From assembly GCA_964521285.1 (NCBI GenBank), contig CAZFQS010000016.1, forward strand, positions 1 to 64,000: a DNA stretch of 64,000 bases, in the 5' to 3' direction. Source of the stretch: G020354785 sp964521285. GTDB taxonomy: Bacteria > Bacteroidota > Bacteroidia > Bacteroidales > UBA10428. This document shows, in pieces, positions 17,575-26,126 of the stretch; position 1 is the first letter of the stretch, and each line of letters opens with the position of its first letter. The notes beneath the pieces were generated by a model. That model worked only from the letters and a program-made list of their open reading frames with translations. It was not told where the DNA came from and searched no databases. Both the position numbers and the translations under genes were made by a program.

Positions 17575-18807
17575 ATGGCGAAGTTAAACGAAAATTATTT
17601 AAAATTACAAGCAGGCTATTTGTTCCCGGAGATCGAAAGGAGAATGAATGAATATTCAAAGGCTAATCGGGAAAAGAAGATAATAAAAATGGGCATTGGA
17701 GATGTTTCTCTTCCGTTGGTCCCAAGTGTTATTAAAGGATTTCAGGAAGGAGTTGATGAAATGTCAAAAATTACGACTTTCAGAGGTTATGGTCCTTATG
17801 AAGGATACAGGTTTCTCAGGGAAGCGATAGCAAAAAATGATTATAATAGCAGGGGAGTGCAAATAGATATAGATGAAATTTTTATTTCTGACGGTTCAAA
17901 GAGTGATACAGGAAATATACAGGAAATATTTGGCAATGATAACAAGATAGCTATTACTGATCCTGTGTATCCTGTGTATGTAGATACTACGGTAATGGCA
18001 GGTCGTACAGGTAAAATGCAGGATAGTGGTTATTTCGAGGGTATTATATATATGCCATGTACTGAAGAAAATAATTTCATCCCTGACCTGCCTGCAGAAA
18101 AAGCAGATTTAATTTATTTATGTTTTCCGAATAATCCTACCGGGGCTACAGCTTCAAAGGCGGATCTGAAAAGATGGGTTGATTATGCTGCTTCCAACAA
18201 TTCAATTATTCTGTATGATTCGGCTTATGAAGCCTATATACAGGAAGAAAATATCCCGCATTCAATATTTGAAATAGAAGGTGCAAAAAAAGTAGCAATT
18301 GAATTCAGGAGTTTTTCAAAAACAGCGGGTTTTACCGGCACGAGATGCGCATACACTGTTATACCAAAAGAACTGATGGCTTTAACATCAAAAGGCGACA
18401 GATATCCTTTACATTCATTATGGTACAGAAGACAGTCAACAAAATTCAACGGCGTATCTTATCCGGTACAAAAAGCCGCATATGCTGTATACTCAGAATC
18501 GGGAAAGAAGGAAATAAGAGATGTGATCGACTACTATATGAATAACACCAGGATAATAAGAGAACGATTATTAAAACTCGGATTTAAAGTATTCGGAGGA
18601 TTAAATGCTCCGTATGTATGGGTAAAAACAAAGAAGCATATTGATTCATGGCAGCTTTTTGATAAATTTTTAATTGAAGCAAACGTTGTTGCTACACCAG
18701 GATCCGGATTCGGGCCAGCAGGAGAAGGTTATTTGAGGTTTTCAGCCTTTGCGCTGCGGGAAAATGTTATTGAAGCCATGGACAGGATAAAAAATATCCG
18801 GCTTTAG
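17575..18807 (+). CDS. dapL: LL-diaminopimelate aminotransferase
   Basis: DapL makes LL-diaminopimelate from tetrahydrodipicolinate and glutamate in one step, bypassing the acylated intermediates. The start chosen is the ATG at 17575 (MAKLNENYLKL), giving 410 residues, the usual family length. An in-frame extension to 17491 would overlap the start of lysA and adds nothing conserved. Motifs: IKMGIGDVSLPL, TFRGYGPYEGYRFLREAIA, ISDGSKSDTGNIQ, CFPNNPTGATA, YDSAYEAYI and the PLP-binding FRSFSKTAGFTGTR (Lys249). It faces lysA across a 62-base divergent region. Together with dapF this makes a compact DapL-pathway cluster. Confidence 0.96.
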   Translation: MAKLNENYLKLQAGYLFPEIERRMNEYSKANREKKIIKMGIGDVSLPLVPSVIKGFQEGVDEMSKITTFRGYGPYEGYRFLREAIAKNDYNSRGVQIDIDEIFISDGSKSDTGNIQEIFGNDNKIAITDPVYPVYVDTTVMAGRTGKMQDSGYFEGIIYMPCTEENNFIPDLPAEKADLIYLCFPNNPTGATASKADLKRWVDYAASNNSIILYDSAYEAYIQEENIPHSIFEIEGAKKVAIEFRSFSKTAGFTGTRCAYTVIPKELMALTSKGDRYPLHSLWYRRQSTKFNGVSYPVQKAAYAVYSESGKKEIRDVIDYYMNNTRIIRERLLKLGFKVFGGLNAPYVWVKTKKHIDSWQLFDKFLIEANVVATPGSGFGPAGEGYLRFSAFALRENVIEAMDRIKNIRL

Positions 18808-18881
18808 GAAATATTCGTAAGTTATTGAAGAACTATAATATTAATACTCTGGGCCCTTACCAGAAGGAGAATTATTTAAAA

Positions 18882-20015
18882 ATGGATAGAATGAGAATAG
18901 GCTTTGACGCAAAGCGGGCATTTTTTAATGCAAGCGGACTGGGAAATTATAGCAGAAACCTTCTTCGTGCCCTTAGTTCCCATTATCCGGATAATGAATA
19001 TTTTTTATATACTCCATCAGCAAGTTCTTCTCTTTTTGATTATTCAAAACAGAGATTTATCGTAAGGGAACCCGAAGGATTTTTAAACAAAAGGTTCAAA
19101 AGCTACTGGAGGAGTTTTTCTCTGGCAAGGCAGGTTGAAAAAGATAAACTGGACATCTATCACGGATTGAGTCATGAACTTCCGTACAATATTCAAAAAA
19201 CAGGAATTAAGACTGTAGTGACCATTCATGATCTTATTTTCCTGAGGTTCCCTGATTTGTACAAAAAATTTGACAGAAAGATATACCGGAAAAAATTTAA
19301 ATATGCCTGTGAAATTGCGGACCTGATTATTGCTATCAGCAAACAGACGGCAAATGATATTAAGCAGTTTTTTGGCATAGACGAATCCAAAATAAAAGTG
19401 ATATACCAGGGATGTAATCCTGTTTTCAGAAAAGAATTAAATAATAATGAGAGGAGCCAAATTATTAATAAATACGGATTCCCTGAATCTTATATTTTAT
19501 ATGTTGGGACAATTGAAGAACGGAAAAATCTGTTATCGTTAATTAAGGCAATAAATATTGCTAAAATTAAATTGCCCCTGGTAGTAATAGGAAGCAGGAC
19601 CAGCTATTTTAAAAAAGTTAAGGAGTACATGGATAAGAATAAAGTTAAAGATATATATTTTCTGGAAACAATATTAAATGAGGATTTACCGGCGATATAC
19701 CAGCAGGCTGAGGTATTTGTATATCCTTCGGTTTTTGAAGGATTTGGTATTCCTGTAATTGAATCCCTTTATTCAAAAACACCTGTAATAACATCAAAGA
19801 ATGGTTGTTTTCCTGAGGCCGGAGGTCCTTCATCTGTCTATGTCGATCCAAATAATATCGGGGAACTTGCAGAAACGATAAAAAAAGTAATTGAAGATCA
19901 AGAGCTAAGGCGAAAAATGATTAATGATGGTTATAATTATGCCTGTAACTTTAATGATGATATTGTGGCAAAGAATATTATAAATGCTTACAAACAAATA
20001 ATACAAAGTGGATAA
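18882..20015 (+). CDS. Family 4 (GT-B) glycosyltransferase
   Basis: The protein is about 377 residues from the ATG at 18882, which has an AAGGAG stretch 12 bases upstream. A TTG further upstream (18825) is a weaker start because the extra residues are not conserved in style. The N-terminal domain shows GFDAKRAFFNASGLGNYSRN and VVTIHDLIFLRFPD. The C-terminal nucleotide-sugar domain shows YVGTIEERKNL and the E-x7-E donor motif in VFEGFGIPVIESL. This is the mannosyltransferase-like GT4 group. It probably adds a sugar in surface polysaccharide or glycolipid synthesis, but donor and acceptor cannot be read. Its last bases overlap tsaC by eight. There is no membrane helix. Confidence 0.88.
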   Translation: MDRMRIGFDAKRAFFNASGLGNYSRNLLRALSSHYPDNEYFLYTPSASSSLFDYSKQRFIVREPEGFLNKRFKSYWRSFSLARQVEKDKLDIYHGLSHELPYNIQKTGIKTVVTIHDLIFLRFPDLYKKFDRKIYRKKFKYACEIADLIIAISKQTANDIKQFFGIDESKIKVIYQGCNPVFRKELNNNERSQIINKYGFPESYILYVGTIEERKNLLSLIKAINIAKIKLPLVVIGSRTSYFKKVKEYMDKNKVKDIYFLETILNEDLPAIYQQAEVFVYPSVFEGFGIPVIESLYSKTPVITSKNGCFPEAGGPSSVYVDPNNIGELAETIKKVIEDQELRRKMINDGYNYACNFNDDIVAKNIINAYKQIIQSG

Positions 20016-20568
20016 AGATATTGAAGCTGCATTAAATGTGTTGTTTAAAGGAGGCACAATTCTCTACCCCACAGATACTATATGGGGCATTGGGTGTGAC
20101 GCAACAAATGAAAAGGCAGTTGAGCGCATATATGAAATTAAAAAAAGAGAAGATAAAGAGGGAACGCTAGTATTATTAGGCTCATCGGACCGTTTGGACC
20201 GGTATGTGGATATTCCTGATGTGGCATGGGACCTGATTGATATAGCTGATAAACCTCTTACAATAATTTACCCCGGAGCTAAAAATCTTGCAGCCAACCT
20301 TTTAGCCAGTGACGGATCTGTTGGAATCAGGATAGTAAAGGACAGTTTCTGTGAAAGACTAATTAGACAATTTAAAAGACCTATTGTATCTACCTCTGCT
20401 AATATTAGTGGAGGTAAAAGCCCTCGGATATTTTCTGAAATAAGTAAGGAAATAATTAATTCCGTGGATTATATAGTAAAGTACAGGCAGGATGATTTGA
20501 AAAGAACAAAGCCATCGGGAATAATTAAGCTGGGATTAAAAGGCGAAGTTAAGATAATAAGGGAATAG
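20008..20568 (+). CDS. tsaC: L-threonylcarbamoyladenylate synthase
   Basis: This enzyme activates threonine and bicarbonate with ATP for the universal tRNA modification t6A. At 186 residues it is the short single-domain (YrdC/Sua5 N-domain) form. It has GGTILYPTDTIWGIGCDA, IYEIKKREDKE, KPLTIIYPG, SVGIRIVKD, RPIVSTSANISGG and the late PSGIIKLG, all on the substrate cleft. The start is a GTG that overlaps the glycosyltransferase stop by eight bases, so translation is probably coupled. It ends just before an inverted repeat that can serve as terminator. The symbol follows the short form (tsaC/ywlC). Confidence 0.93.
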   Translation: MDKDIEAALNVLFKGGTILYPTDTIWGIGCDATNEKAVERIYEIKKREDKEGTLVLLGSSDRLDRYVDIPDVAWDLIDIADKPLTIIYPGAKNLAANLLASDGSVGIRIVKDSFCERLIRQFKRPIVSTSANISGGKSPRIFSEISKEIINSVDYIVKYRQDDLKRTKPSGIIKLGLKGEVKIIRE

Positions 20569-20576
20569 AAAGAGGA

Positions 20577-20614
20577 TACAGCGCCCGGGGACTGCGTCCT
20601 TTTAGGGCGCTGTA
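20577..20614. repeat. Inverted repeat of the GGGGACAGCGCCC family, also a possible bidirectional terminator
   Basis: Arms tacagcgccc (20577-20586) and gggcgctgta (20605-20614) are perfect complements around an 18-base loop. It sits between two convergent genes, so it can stop both. The core is shared with elements at 26113, 27221 and 54582. Confidence 0.75.
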
Positions 20615-20631
20615 CCCTTTCTGTCCATTTT

Positions 20632-21927
20632 TTATTTACTCAAAACAAGCTTCTTTATTCCAACATATTTGTGTCCGCTTTCTGACTTAGCTTCCATTTT
20701 ATAGTAATAAATACCATTGGCCAGATTTACTGCATTGAATGTTACTTTATATTCTCCCGGTGATTGCTTTTCATTCACAAGCACCTGCATTTCATGGCCA
20801 AGCAAATCATATACAGTAAGTTTTACATATGCATTTTCATTCAACTTATAATGAATGCTTGTGCTTGCATGAAATGGGTTGGGATAATTCTGGTGAAGCA
20901 CAAATGGCATTGGATCCATGTCAATATTGCTTTCAACAGAGGTAATAATTGCAGTATCAGCTGCCGGGTCATATTCTTGCACTGCATCAGTAGGTAAAAC
21001 AGAAGGAGCTGCTGTTAATGATCCGCCAATGACATAGACTTTACCACCAACCGTACTGGCGGATAAAAACGATCTTGCTGTTGGCATATCGGTTTTCTCT
21101 GTCCATGTGTCTGTTGCCGGATCGTACTCTTCAACTATGGAAACAGGTAATGAATAACTTGATAGCAATCCTCCGATAACATAGATCTTCCCATTTACAG
21201 CATTGCTTGAAAAAGGTGCTTTTGCTGTTGCCATATCAGACTTTGATATCCAGTTGTCGCTCTCAGGGTCATATTCCTCTACTTCCGAAGACATTTTCTG
21301 TTGACTTTCTGCACCACCAATGGCATATATCTTTCCATTCACCGTGCTTGCGGAAAGAAATCCTCTTGCTGTAGGCATGTCGGCTTTTGTCGTCCACGAG
21401 TCTGTTGCAGGATCATATTCTTCAACAGCCTTAAAGGTGGTCTGACCCATGGTTCCTCCTATCGCATAGATTTTTCCATTTACCACGCATGTAGATAAAT
21501 TCGCTCTTGCAGTCGGCATACCGGCTTTTGTTGTCCACGTATTCGTCGAAGGATCATATTCCTCTACAGTAGTAAGTACGGTTCCACCCCATGATAATGC
21601 TCCCCCAATAGCATAGATCTTGCCATTCACTACACTTGCTGATAATCCAGTTCTCGCTGTTGGCATTTCCGCTTTATCCGTCCATGAATTGGTGACCGGA
21701 TCGTATTCTTCAACGGTTGAAAGACCTGGCATTCCACTTCCGGTCGTTCCCCCTATGGAATATATTTTCCCGTTTACCTCGCAGGCAGTTAAATTTAACC
21801 TGGCTTTAAGCATCTCAGCCTTGTCCGTCCAGGGATTAAACTGTGCCATGGTAGCGGACATTACGCATAGCAGTCCGGTCAATACAAATCCATTTAATAA
21901 TGCAGGACTTAGAATAAATTTTTTCAT
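20632..21927 (-). CDS. Secreted kelch-repeat protein with T9SS type A sorting domain
   Basis: The 431-residue protein has a signal peptide (1-28, ending MAQ), then six kelch repeats of about 50 residues (residues 30-330). Each carries VNGKIYAIGG, VEEYDPATDSWT and TKADMPTARXXLS elements, enough for a six-bladed propeller. A linker ITSVES leads to a C-terminal type IX sorting domain (about 343-431) with HQNYPNPFHASTSIHY, VKLTVYDLLG, GEYKVTFNAVNLANGIYYYK and a KKLVLSK end. The protein is thus exported across the outer membrane. It is a paralogue of the gene at 24545. The start is fixed by a very strong Shine-Dalgarno sequence. Binding or structural function only; no enzyme motif is seen. Confidence 0.92.
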   Translation of the reverse strand: MKKFILSPALLNGFVLTGLLCVMSATMAQFNPWTDKAEMLKARLNLTACEVNGKIYSIGGTTGSGMPGLSTVEEYDPVTNSWTDKAEMPTARTGLSASVVNGKIYAIGGALSWGGTVLTTVEEYDPSTNTWTTKAGMPTARANLSTCVVNGKIYAIGGTMGQTTFKAVEEYDPATDSWTTKADMPTARGFLSASTVNGKIYAIGGAESQQKMSSEVEEYDPESDNWISKSDMATAKAPFSSNAVNGKIYVIGGLLSSYSLPVSIVEEYDPATDTWTEKTDMPTARSFLSASTVGGKVYVIGGSLTAAPSVLPTDAVQEYDPAADTAIITSVESNIDMDPMPFVLHQNYPNPFHASTSIHYKLNENAYVKLTVYDLLGHEMQVLVNEKQSPGEYKVTFNAVNLANGIYYYKMEAKSESGHKYVGIKKLVLSK

Positions 21928-21931
21928 GATG

Positions 21932-21939
21932 ACCTCCTT
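21932..21939 (-). promoter_or_regulatory. Strong Shine-Dalgarno of the first kelch gene
   Basis: On the minus strand AAGGAGGT lies five bases before ATG. Bacteroidota genes rarely use such strong Shine-Dalgarno sites, and most starts in this window have none, so this is atypical. It fixes the start at 21927. Confidence 0.75.
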
Positions 21940-21976
21940 TTTTTTAATAAGTAATAATTGTATTGATTTGTCAGTT

Positions 21977-21984
21977 CAAAAATA
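21977..21984 (-). promoter_or_regulatory. Possible -7 promoter box of the first kelch gene
   Basis: The minus strand reads TATTTTTG, which fits the Bacteroidota TAnnTTTG box, about 50 bases before the start codon. I found no good TTTG box at the normal upstream distance, so support is partial. Confidence 0.35.
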
Positions 21985-22114
21985 GAGGTCAATCATTCCT
22001 AAGGCATTCAGAAATAGACCAAATGCTTTAAGAAATATTTCAATATTAAAAAACCGGGGAGTGTAATAGCCATAATCAGGTCCCACAAATATCTGCCGGA
22101 ATGTATATTGGTAA

Positions 22115-24295
22115 TTATTCCCTTTCAATAAATTCCGTAGGTGATTTTCCGAATTGCTTCTGAAAGCAATCTGAGAAGTAGGAAGGGCTGTTGAATCCTG
22201 TTTCATAGGCAACCTCGGAAATGTTGCCGTATTTTTGTTTTAATAAGCTGGCTGCGCGTTTCAGGCGCATTATGCGAATAAGCTCTACCGGTGTAAAGTT
22301 GGTAAGGGCATGAACTTTTCGATATAACTGGGAATGACTCATTCCAACTTCTTTTCCAAAAATGCTCACCCCAAATCCCGGGTTGCTCATACTCTTTTCA
22401 ATTATATCCATTGCGCGGATTATGAACCTTTCATCAGCAGATGTTACTGCAATCTCTTTGGGAGAAAGTGTTATGTTTCGGGAAAAACGCTCACGCAGCT
22501 TTCGACGCTGCTCAATCAGGTTTCTTGTCCGTAATTTTAGCTCTTTATCATTAAATGGTTTTACGAGGTAATCATCTGCGCCGGTTTCAAGACCTTCCAG
22601 CTTTTTAGTATCAGTGGCCATGGCTGTAAGAAGTATTACCGGTATATGGCTGGTCCGTTCATCGGTTTTAAGTTTCTCACAAAGTATAAATCCGTCCATT
22701 ACGGGCATCATCACATCGCTTATAACAATATCAGGTATAATCTCAAATGCCGTATCAAGCGCTTCCTTTCCGTTGCTTGCTATTCTAATATTATATTCTG
22801 CGCATAAGATGGATTCAAGATAATGTATAACATCCGTATTATCCTCCACAATTAAAAGTATAGGAAGATCTTTAGTTTTTTCTTTTTCTTCATATTCTTT
22901 TTCAAGCCTTTGTGTACTGTCCGGAATGAAAAATGAAATACCTGATTTCACTCTTTCCAGGTCAATATCTTGGCTTACTGGTGAATTATTTGTTATGGGT
23001 ATGGTAACACTGAATTCTGTTCCAGTCACCGGATGACTTTGCACACTAATCCTTCCTTTTAATAGGGTTATCAGTTCCTTTGTCAGGGCCAATCCAATTC
23101 CTGGCCCCTCTGATCTGGCTGAAGAGTCTTCTTCAACTTTATAATACCGGTTAAAAATGTAAGATAATTTGTCCGGAGGAATGCCAATCCCGTTATCCTT
23201 TATTTTAATTACCAGTTCATTATTCTCTTTATCCTTATTTGTATCAATGATCATATGAATTTCTCCTCCTTCATGCGTATATTTAATAGCATTTGACAGA
23301 AGGTTCGATATAATTTGCATCATCTTTTCCGAATCAATGTCCAGAACTAATTTATTGATATGAGAATTGAAGTTTAAATTAATGTTTTTGCTTTCAGCAA
23401 GCGAACTAAAAGTGTAAAAAATATACCGGAGGTAGCTGATTATTTCTCCCTGGTAATAATTTACATGCATGGCTTTAGCTTCGATTTTTGACAGATCCAG
23501 AATTTGATTAATAAGATGCAACAGGTTTTTACCGTTACGCTTTATCATTTCCAGAGACTCATCCAGTCTTTCGTGTGGATTTTTCACAATCTGATCTGCC
23601 ATACCCAGTATAATAGTTAAAGGAGTACGGAACTCATGTGTTATATTAGTATATATCTTTGTTTTTACTTCATCAATCTCTTTTAACCGTAATGCTTCAT
23701 ATTGTTTTATTTTAATTGTCTGGCCCGCATAAAACCTCAGAGTGAAAAAATTAACAACAACTACAATCAAGAATTGAACAATAAACATAAATATGTTAAT
23801 TGAAGGAGTTATTGGAGGATAGGGAGGGATAAAAGGTTGAAGAAAAGCCTCAGCAATTACAGTCAGAATATAAAAAATCAGAATCATAATTGCCCGTCTT
23901 CCATTGGGGAAAATCAGCGCATACAAAGGGCCCAACAATCCAACAAATACAATACCCGCAGAATGAAAAATTCCTCCTGTAATCAGGACACCTGTGAAAG
24001 AGAAGATTACGTGAAACACTTGAGTTGTAAGTCCAAACCATTCTACCCCGCGCCGGACCTTATAAAATATGATCAACTGAATAATTTGAAATCCCACATA
24101 TACAGTCCCCAGCATGGTCCATCTTGGGATGGACAGGATCAGGGATAATGGAACTAATGGAAAAACGAGAAAAATTGCCAGATGTAATGAAACCCAGTGA
24201 ATCCGTTTTAACAGGTATAGATCTTCACTGTCTCCCTGATATTGTATTGAACGCGTTATCCATGCATTAACTTTTGGAATTAACCGCTTAAACAT
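22115..24295 (-). CDS. Membrane hybrid histidine kinase/response regulator with AraC-type DNA-binding domain
   Basis: The 726-residue protein combines sensor, kinase and transcription factor. Residues 30-190 hold about six membrane helices with short loops and no large periplasmic domain, so it differs from the usual SusR-like hybrid sensors. The HisKA domain has ITHEFRTPLT (His220). The ATPase domain has NLLSNAIKYT (331-340), DNGIGIP and GPGIGLALT. The receiver domain (about 478-595) has VEDN, phosphoacceptor Asp527 in DVMMP and Lys579. The AraC helix-turn-helix is at about 625-726 and ends FGKSPTEFIERE. It lies between two kelch/T9SS genes on the same strand and is likely their regulator (inference from position). 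The start is the first ATG after a gap. The signal sensed is unknown. Confidence 0.93.
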   Translation of the reverse strand: MFKRLIPKVNAWITRSIQYQGDSEDLYLLKRIHWVSLHLAIFLVFPLVPLSLILSIPRWTMLGTVYVGFQIIQLIIFYKVRRGVEWFGLTTQVFHVIFSFTGVLITGGIFHSAGIVFVGLLGPLYALIFPNGRRAIMILIFYILTVIAEAFLQPFIPPYPPITPSINIFMFIVQFLIVVVVNFFTLRFYAGQTIKIKQYEALRLKEIDEVKTKIYTNITHEFRTPLTIILGMADQIVKNPHERLDESLEMIKRNGKNLLHLINQILDLSKIEAKAMHVNYYQGEIISYLRYIFYTFSSLAESKNINLNFNSHINKLVLDIDSEKMMQIISNLLSNAIKYTHEGGEIHMIIDTNKDKENNELVIKIKDNGIGIPPDKLSYIFNRYYKVEEDSSARSEGPGIGLALTKELITLLKGRISVQSHPVTGTEFSVTIPITNNSPVSQDIDLERVKSGISFFIPDSTQRLEKEYEEKEKTKDLPILLIVEDNTDVIHYLESILCAEYNIRIASNGKEALDTAFEIIPDIVISDVMMPVMDGFILCEKLKTDERTSHIPVILLTAMATDTKKLEGLETGADDYLVKPFNDKELKLRTRNLIEQRRKLRERFSRNITLSPKEIAVTSADERFIIRAMDIIEKSMSNPGFGVSIFGKEVGMSHSQLYRKVHALTNFTPVELIRIMRLKRAASLLKQKYGNISEVAYETGFNSPSYFSDCFQKQFGKSPTEFIERE

Positions 24296-24450
24296 ACTGA
24301 TTAAATTATATCATAAAAGTATAAAATCGAACTAATTATATTTCATTAACTTATTTATTATGTGATGCAAGTTAATAATTTTCTATTATCCTGATTGAAT
24401 GCCACTGGAGTTTACTGATTTATAATATGTTAAGCACAGAGTGCAAAAAA

Positions 24451-24494
24451 CAGCAAACATATACCGGTATAAAGTTACCGGTACATGCTTGCTG
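24451..24494 (-). terminator. Rho-independent terminator of the second kelch gene
   Basis: A 19-base arm (24451-24469) pairs with 24476-24494. The two mismatches become G-U wobbles in the minus-strand RNA. The stem is followed on that strand by a run of six T (24445-24450). It lies 50 bases after the stop of the minus-strand kelch gene. Confidence 0.85.
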
Positions 24495-24544
24495 TAAAAA
24501 ATGTTATCTATATGATTAGGCCGGGGATTTGCCCTGCTGGTTCT

Positions 24545-25816
24545 TTACTTTTGCAGAATCAGTTTCCTTGTTCCTGATAACTTATTATCAATGATAAGAG
24601 TGCAGAAGTATATCCCGCTTTTAATTTGTTTTCCGTATTTATTCCTTCCATCCCATGTCACTTCGTGGAATCCCGCAGGCATATTATCATCCACAAGCGT
24701 ACATACTTCCTGTCCCAGCAGGTTTATAACCCGCAACACCACACGGGCCTGACCCGGAAGTTCGTATTTTATTTCTATCTGCCCATTAAACGGATTGGGA
24801 TAAACCTGGTAAAGACCGGCAAAAGCAAGGCTTCTGTTTGGATGGTTTTCAACAGACGTTATTAATACTGTATCAGCTGCCGGATCATATTCTTCCACCG
24901 AAGTAACGAGAAAAGGTTCTGAACCAACAGGATATGATCCCCCTATGGCATACATTTTATTTCCTACCGAACCAAAGAAAAACATAAGCCTTTTTTGCTG
25001 CATGGGAGATTTTCTGGTCCATGTATCCGTAACGGGATCATACAATTCATTTGTGGGAACAACTCGTACTCCATTAGTAAAACCACCGACTGCATATACT
25101 TTTCCATCCATGGCGCATATTCCCAAAGCCATACGGCTCGTCGGCATGTCAGTTTTTGCAGTCCAGCTGTTTGTTGCCGGATCATAGACTTCAACATAAT
25201 CAAAGGCATAGTCATGCAAGTTCTCATCCCCTCCTCCGAAAATATAAATTTTACCATCCACCACACAGGCTGTCACTAAGGCCCTGGGTGACGACAGCGG
25301 GGCTTTCTCTGACCATGTTTCAGTAACAGGTTCATAGGTCATTACAGTTGAAATCGGGGGTGTATAAGCATTAATCGTGCCTCCGATAAGATAAATTGTG
25401 TCGTTTAATACAGCTATTCCGGGAAATGCAATTTCATAGGGCATATTGGCTTTCTGAGTCCATGTATTGGTTTGCGGATCATACTCATGGACGTTATTCT
25501 GAGCATCAGCATAAGGATCGGGATACAGTCCTCCAAACACATAGATTTTGCCATTAAAGGTGCAGGTTGCATGTGCACAACGTTTTACCGGCAGAGAATC
25601 CATCTCTGTCCAGGTATCCAAAACAGGATCGTACATTTCATTAACACCTGTCACATCATAGTGGGAAGGGAATCCACCTATAACATATATTTTTCCATCC
25701 ACAACAGCGCCCCCGGTAAATCCCCGGCCTGTAGGTATGGGATTTTTAAAAGTCCAGGGATTAACTTGTGCCAGGCTTACAGTATTTATACCCGATAGTC
25801 CGGCTAACAGGAACAT
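24545..25816 (-). CDS. Kelch-repeat T9SS protein, probably disrupted at its signal peptide
   Basis: From the internal ATG at 25816 the product has 423 residues: six kelch repeats (VDGKIYVIGG, VNEMYDPVLDTWTEM and similar, residues 20-325), then ITSVEN and a T9SS type A domain (YQVYPNPFNGQIEIKYEL, LRVINLLGQEV, GIYFCTLIID, ending RKLILQK). The natural start appears to be an ATG at 25855 with a strong Shine-Dalgarno. The sixth codon there is TAG, after which the same frame continues NIILFISMFLLAGLSG. The real signal peptide is thus interrupted. Starting at 25816 leaves a short hydrophobic leader without basic residues. The gene may be a recent pseudogene, a strain variant or still weakly expressed. 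A paralogue lies at 20632. Confidence 0.8.
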   Translation of the reverse strand: MFLLAGLSGINTVSLAQVNPWTFKNPIPTGRGFTGGAVVDGKIYVIGGFPSHYDVTGVNEMYDPVLDTWTEMDSLPVKRCAHATCTFNGKIYVFGGLYPDPYADAQNNVHEYDPQTNTWTQKANMPYEIAFPGIAVLNDTIYLIGGTINAYTPPISTVMTYEPVTETWSEKAPLSSPRALVTACVVDGKIYIFGGGDENLHDYAFDYVEVYDPATNSWTAKTDMPTSRMALGICAMDGKVYAVGGFTNGVRVVPTNELYDPVTDTWTRKSPMQQKRLMFFFGSVGNKMYAIGGSYPVGSEPFLVTSVEEYDPAADTVLITSVENHPNRSLAFAGLYQVYPNPFNGQIEIKYELPGQARVVLRVINLLGQEVCTLVDDNMPAGFHEVTWDGRNKYGKQIKSGIYFCTLIIDNKLSGTRKLILQK

Positions 25817-25837
25817 ACTAATAAATAGTATAATGTT

Positions 25838-25855
25838 CTAAGTAAATTTTTTCAT
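25838..25855 (-). other. Ancestral start with in-frame amber codon at codon six
   Basis: On the minus strand the bases read ATG AAA AAA TTT ACT TAG. The next codons (AAC ATT ATA and on) are in frame with the annotated kelch protein. The paralogue starts MKKFIL at the equivalent point, so the ancestral product probably began MKKFT. Confidence 0.8.
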
Positions 25856-25860
25856 AATGT

Positions 25861-25867
25861 CCTCCTT
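25861..25867 (-). promoter_or_regulatory. Strong Shine-Dalgarno before the amber-containing start
   Basis: The minus strand reads AAGGAGGACATTATG. GGAGG lies five bases before the ATG at 25855 and far from the downstream ATG at 25816, so ribosomes should start at the disrupted codon set. Confidence 0.7.
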
Positions 25868-25891
25868 TTTTGATCTGGTTAATTAAATAGT

Positions 25892-25921
25892 TAAAGTTAT
25901 TTGGCCATATAGGTATCCAAA
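25892..25921 (-). promoter_or_regulatory. Promoter of the second kelch gene
   Basis: The minus strand has TTTG (25918-25921), an 18-base spacer and TAACTTTA (25892-25899). This is close to the Bacteroidota consensus TTTG-N19-TAnnTTTG, with the last base off. Confidence 0.45.
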
Positions 25922-26112
25922 TCAGATGCAAGAAAATTCTCATTACAGTAGTGAAGTCTTCCTGATAAGGCTAAAATAAAATAACCGTATTGCGCTATTG
26001 TTTAGAAATATTAATTTATAATTGCCGGATGTAAATTAAAATAAATCGGTGAAATAACCAAATGAAAAAGGCGATCTCTTATTGAGGCTACCTTATTTTT
26101 GGTTAATTTATA

Positions 26113-26126
26113 AGGGCGCTGTCCCT
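26113..26126. repeat. Single arm of the GGGGACAGCGCCC element
   Basis: The sequence agggcgctgtccct begins at the stop codon of the following minus-strand gene, which ends in TAGGGACAGCGCC. Only one arm is present. A complete copy lies at the other end of the gene. Confidence 0.6.

Noticed and set aside
25838..25840. TAG as a recoded sense codon
   Set aside because: Amber recoding is not expected in this group, and no stem or other recoding signal was seen. A nonsense mutation is simpler.
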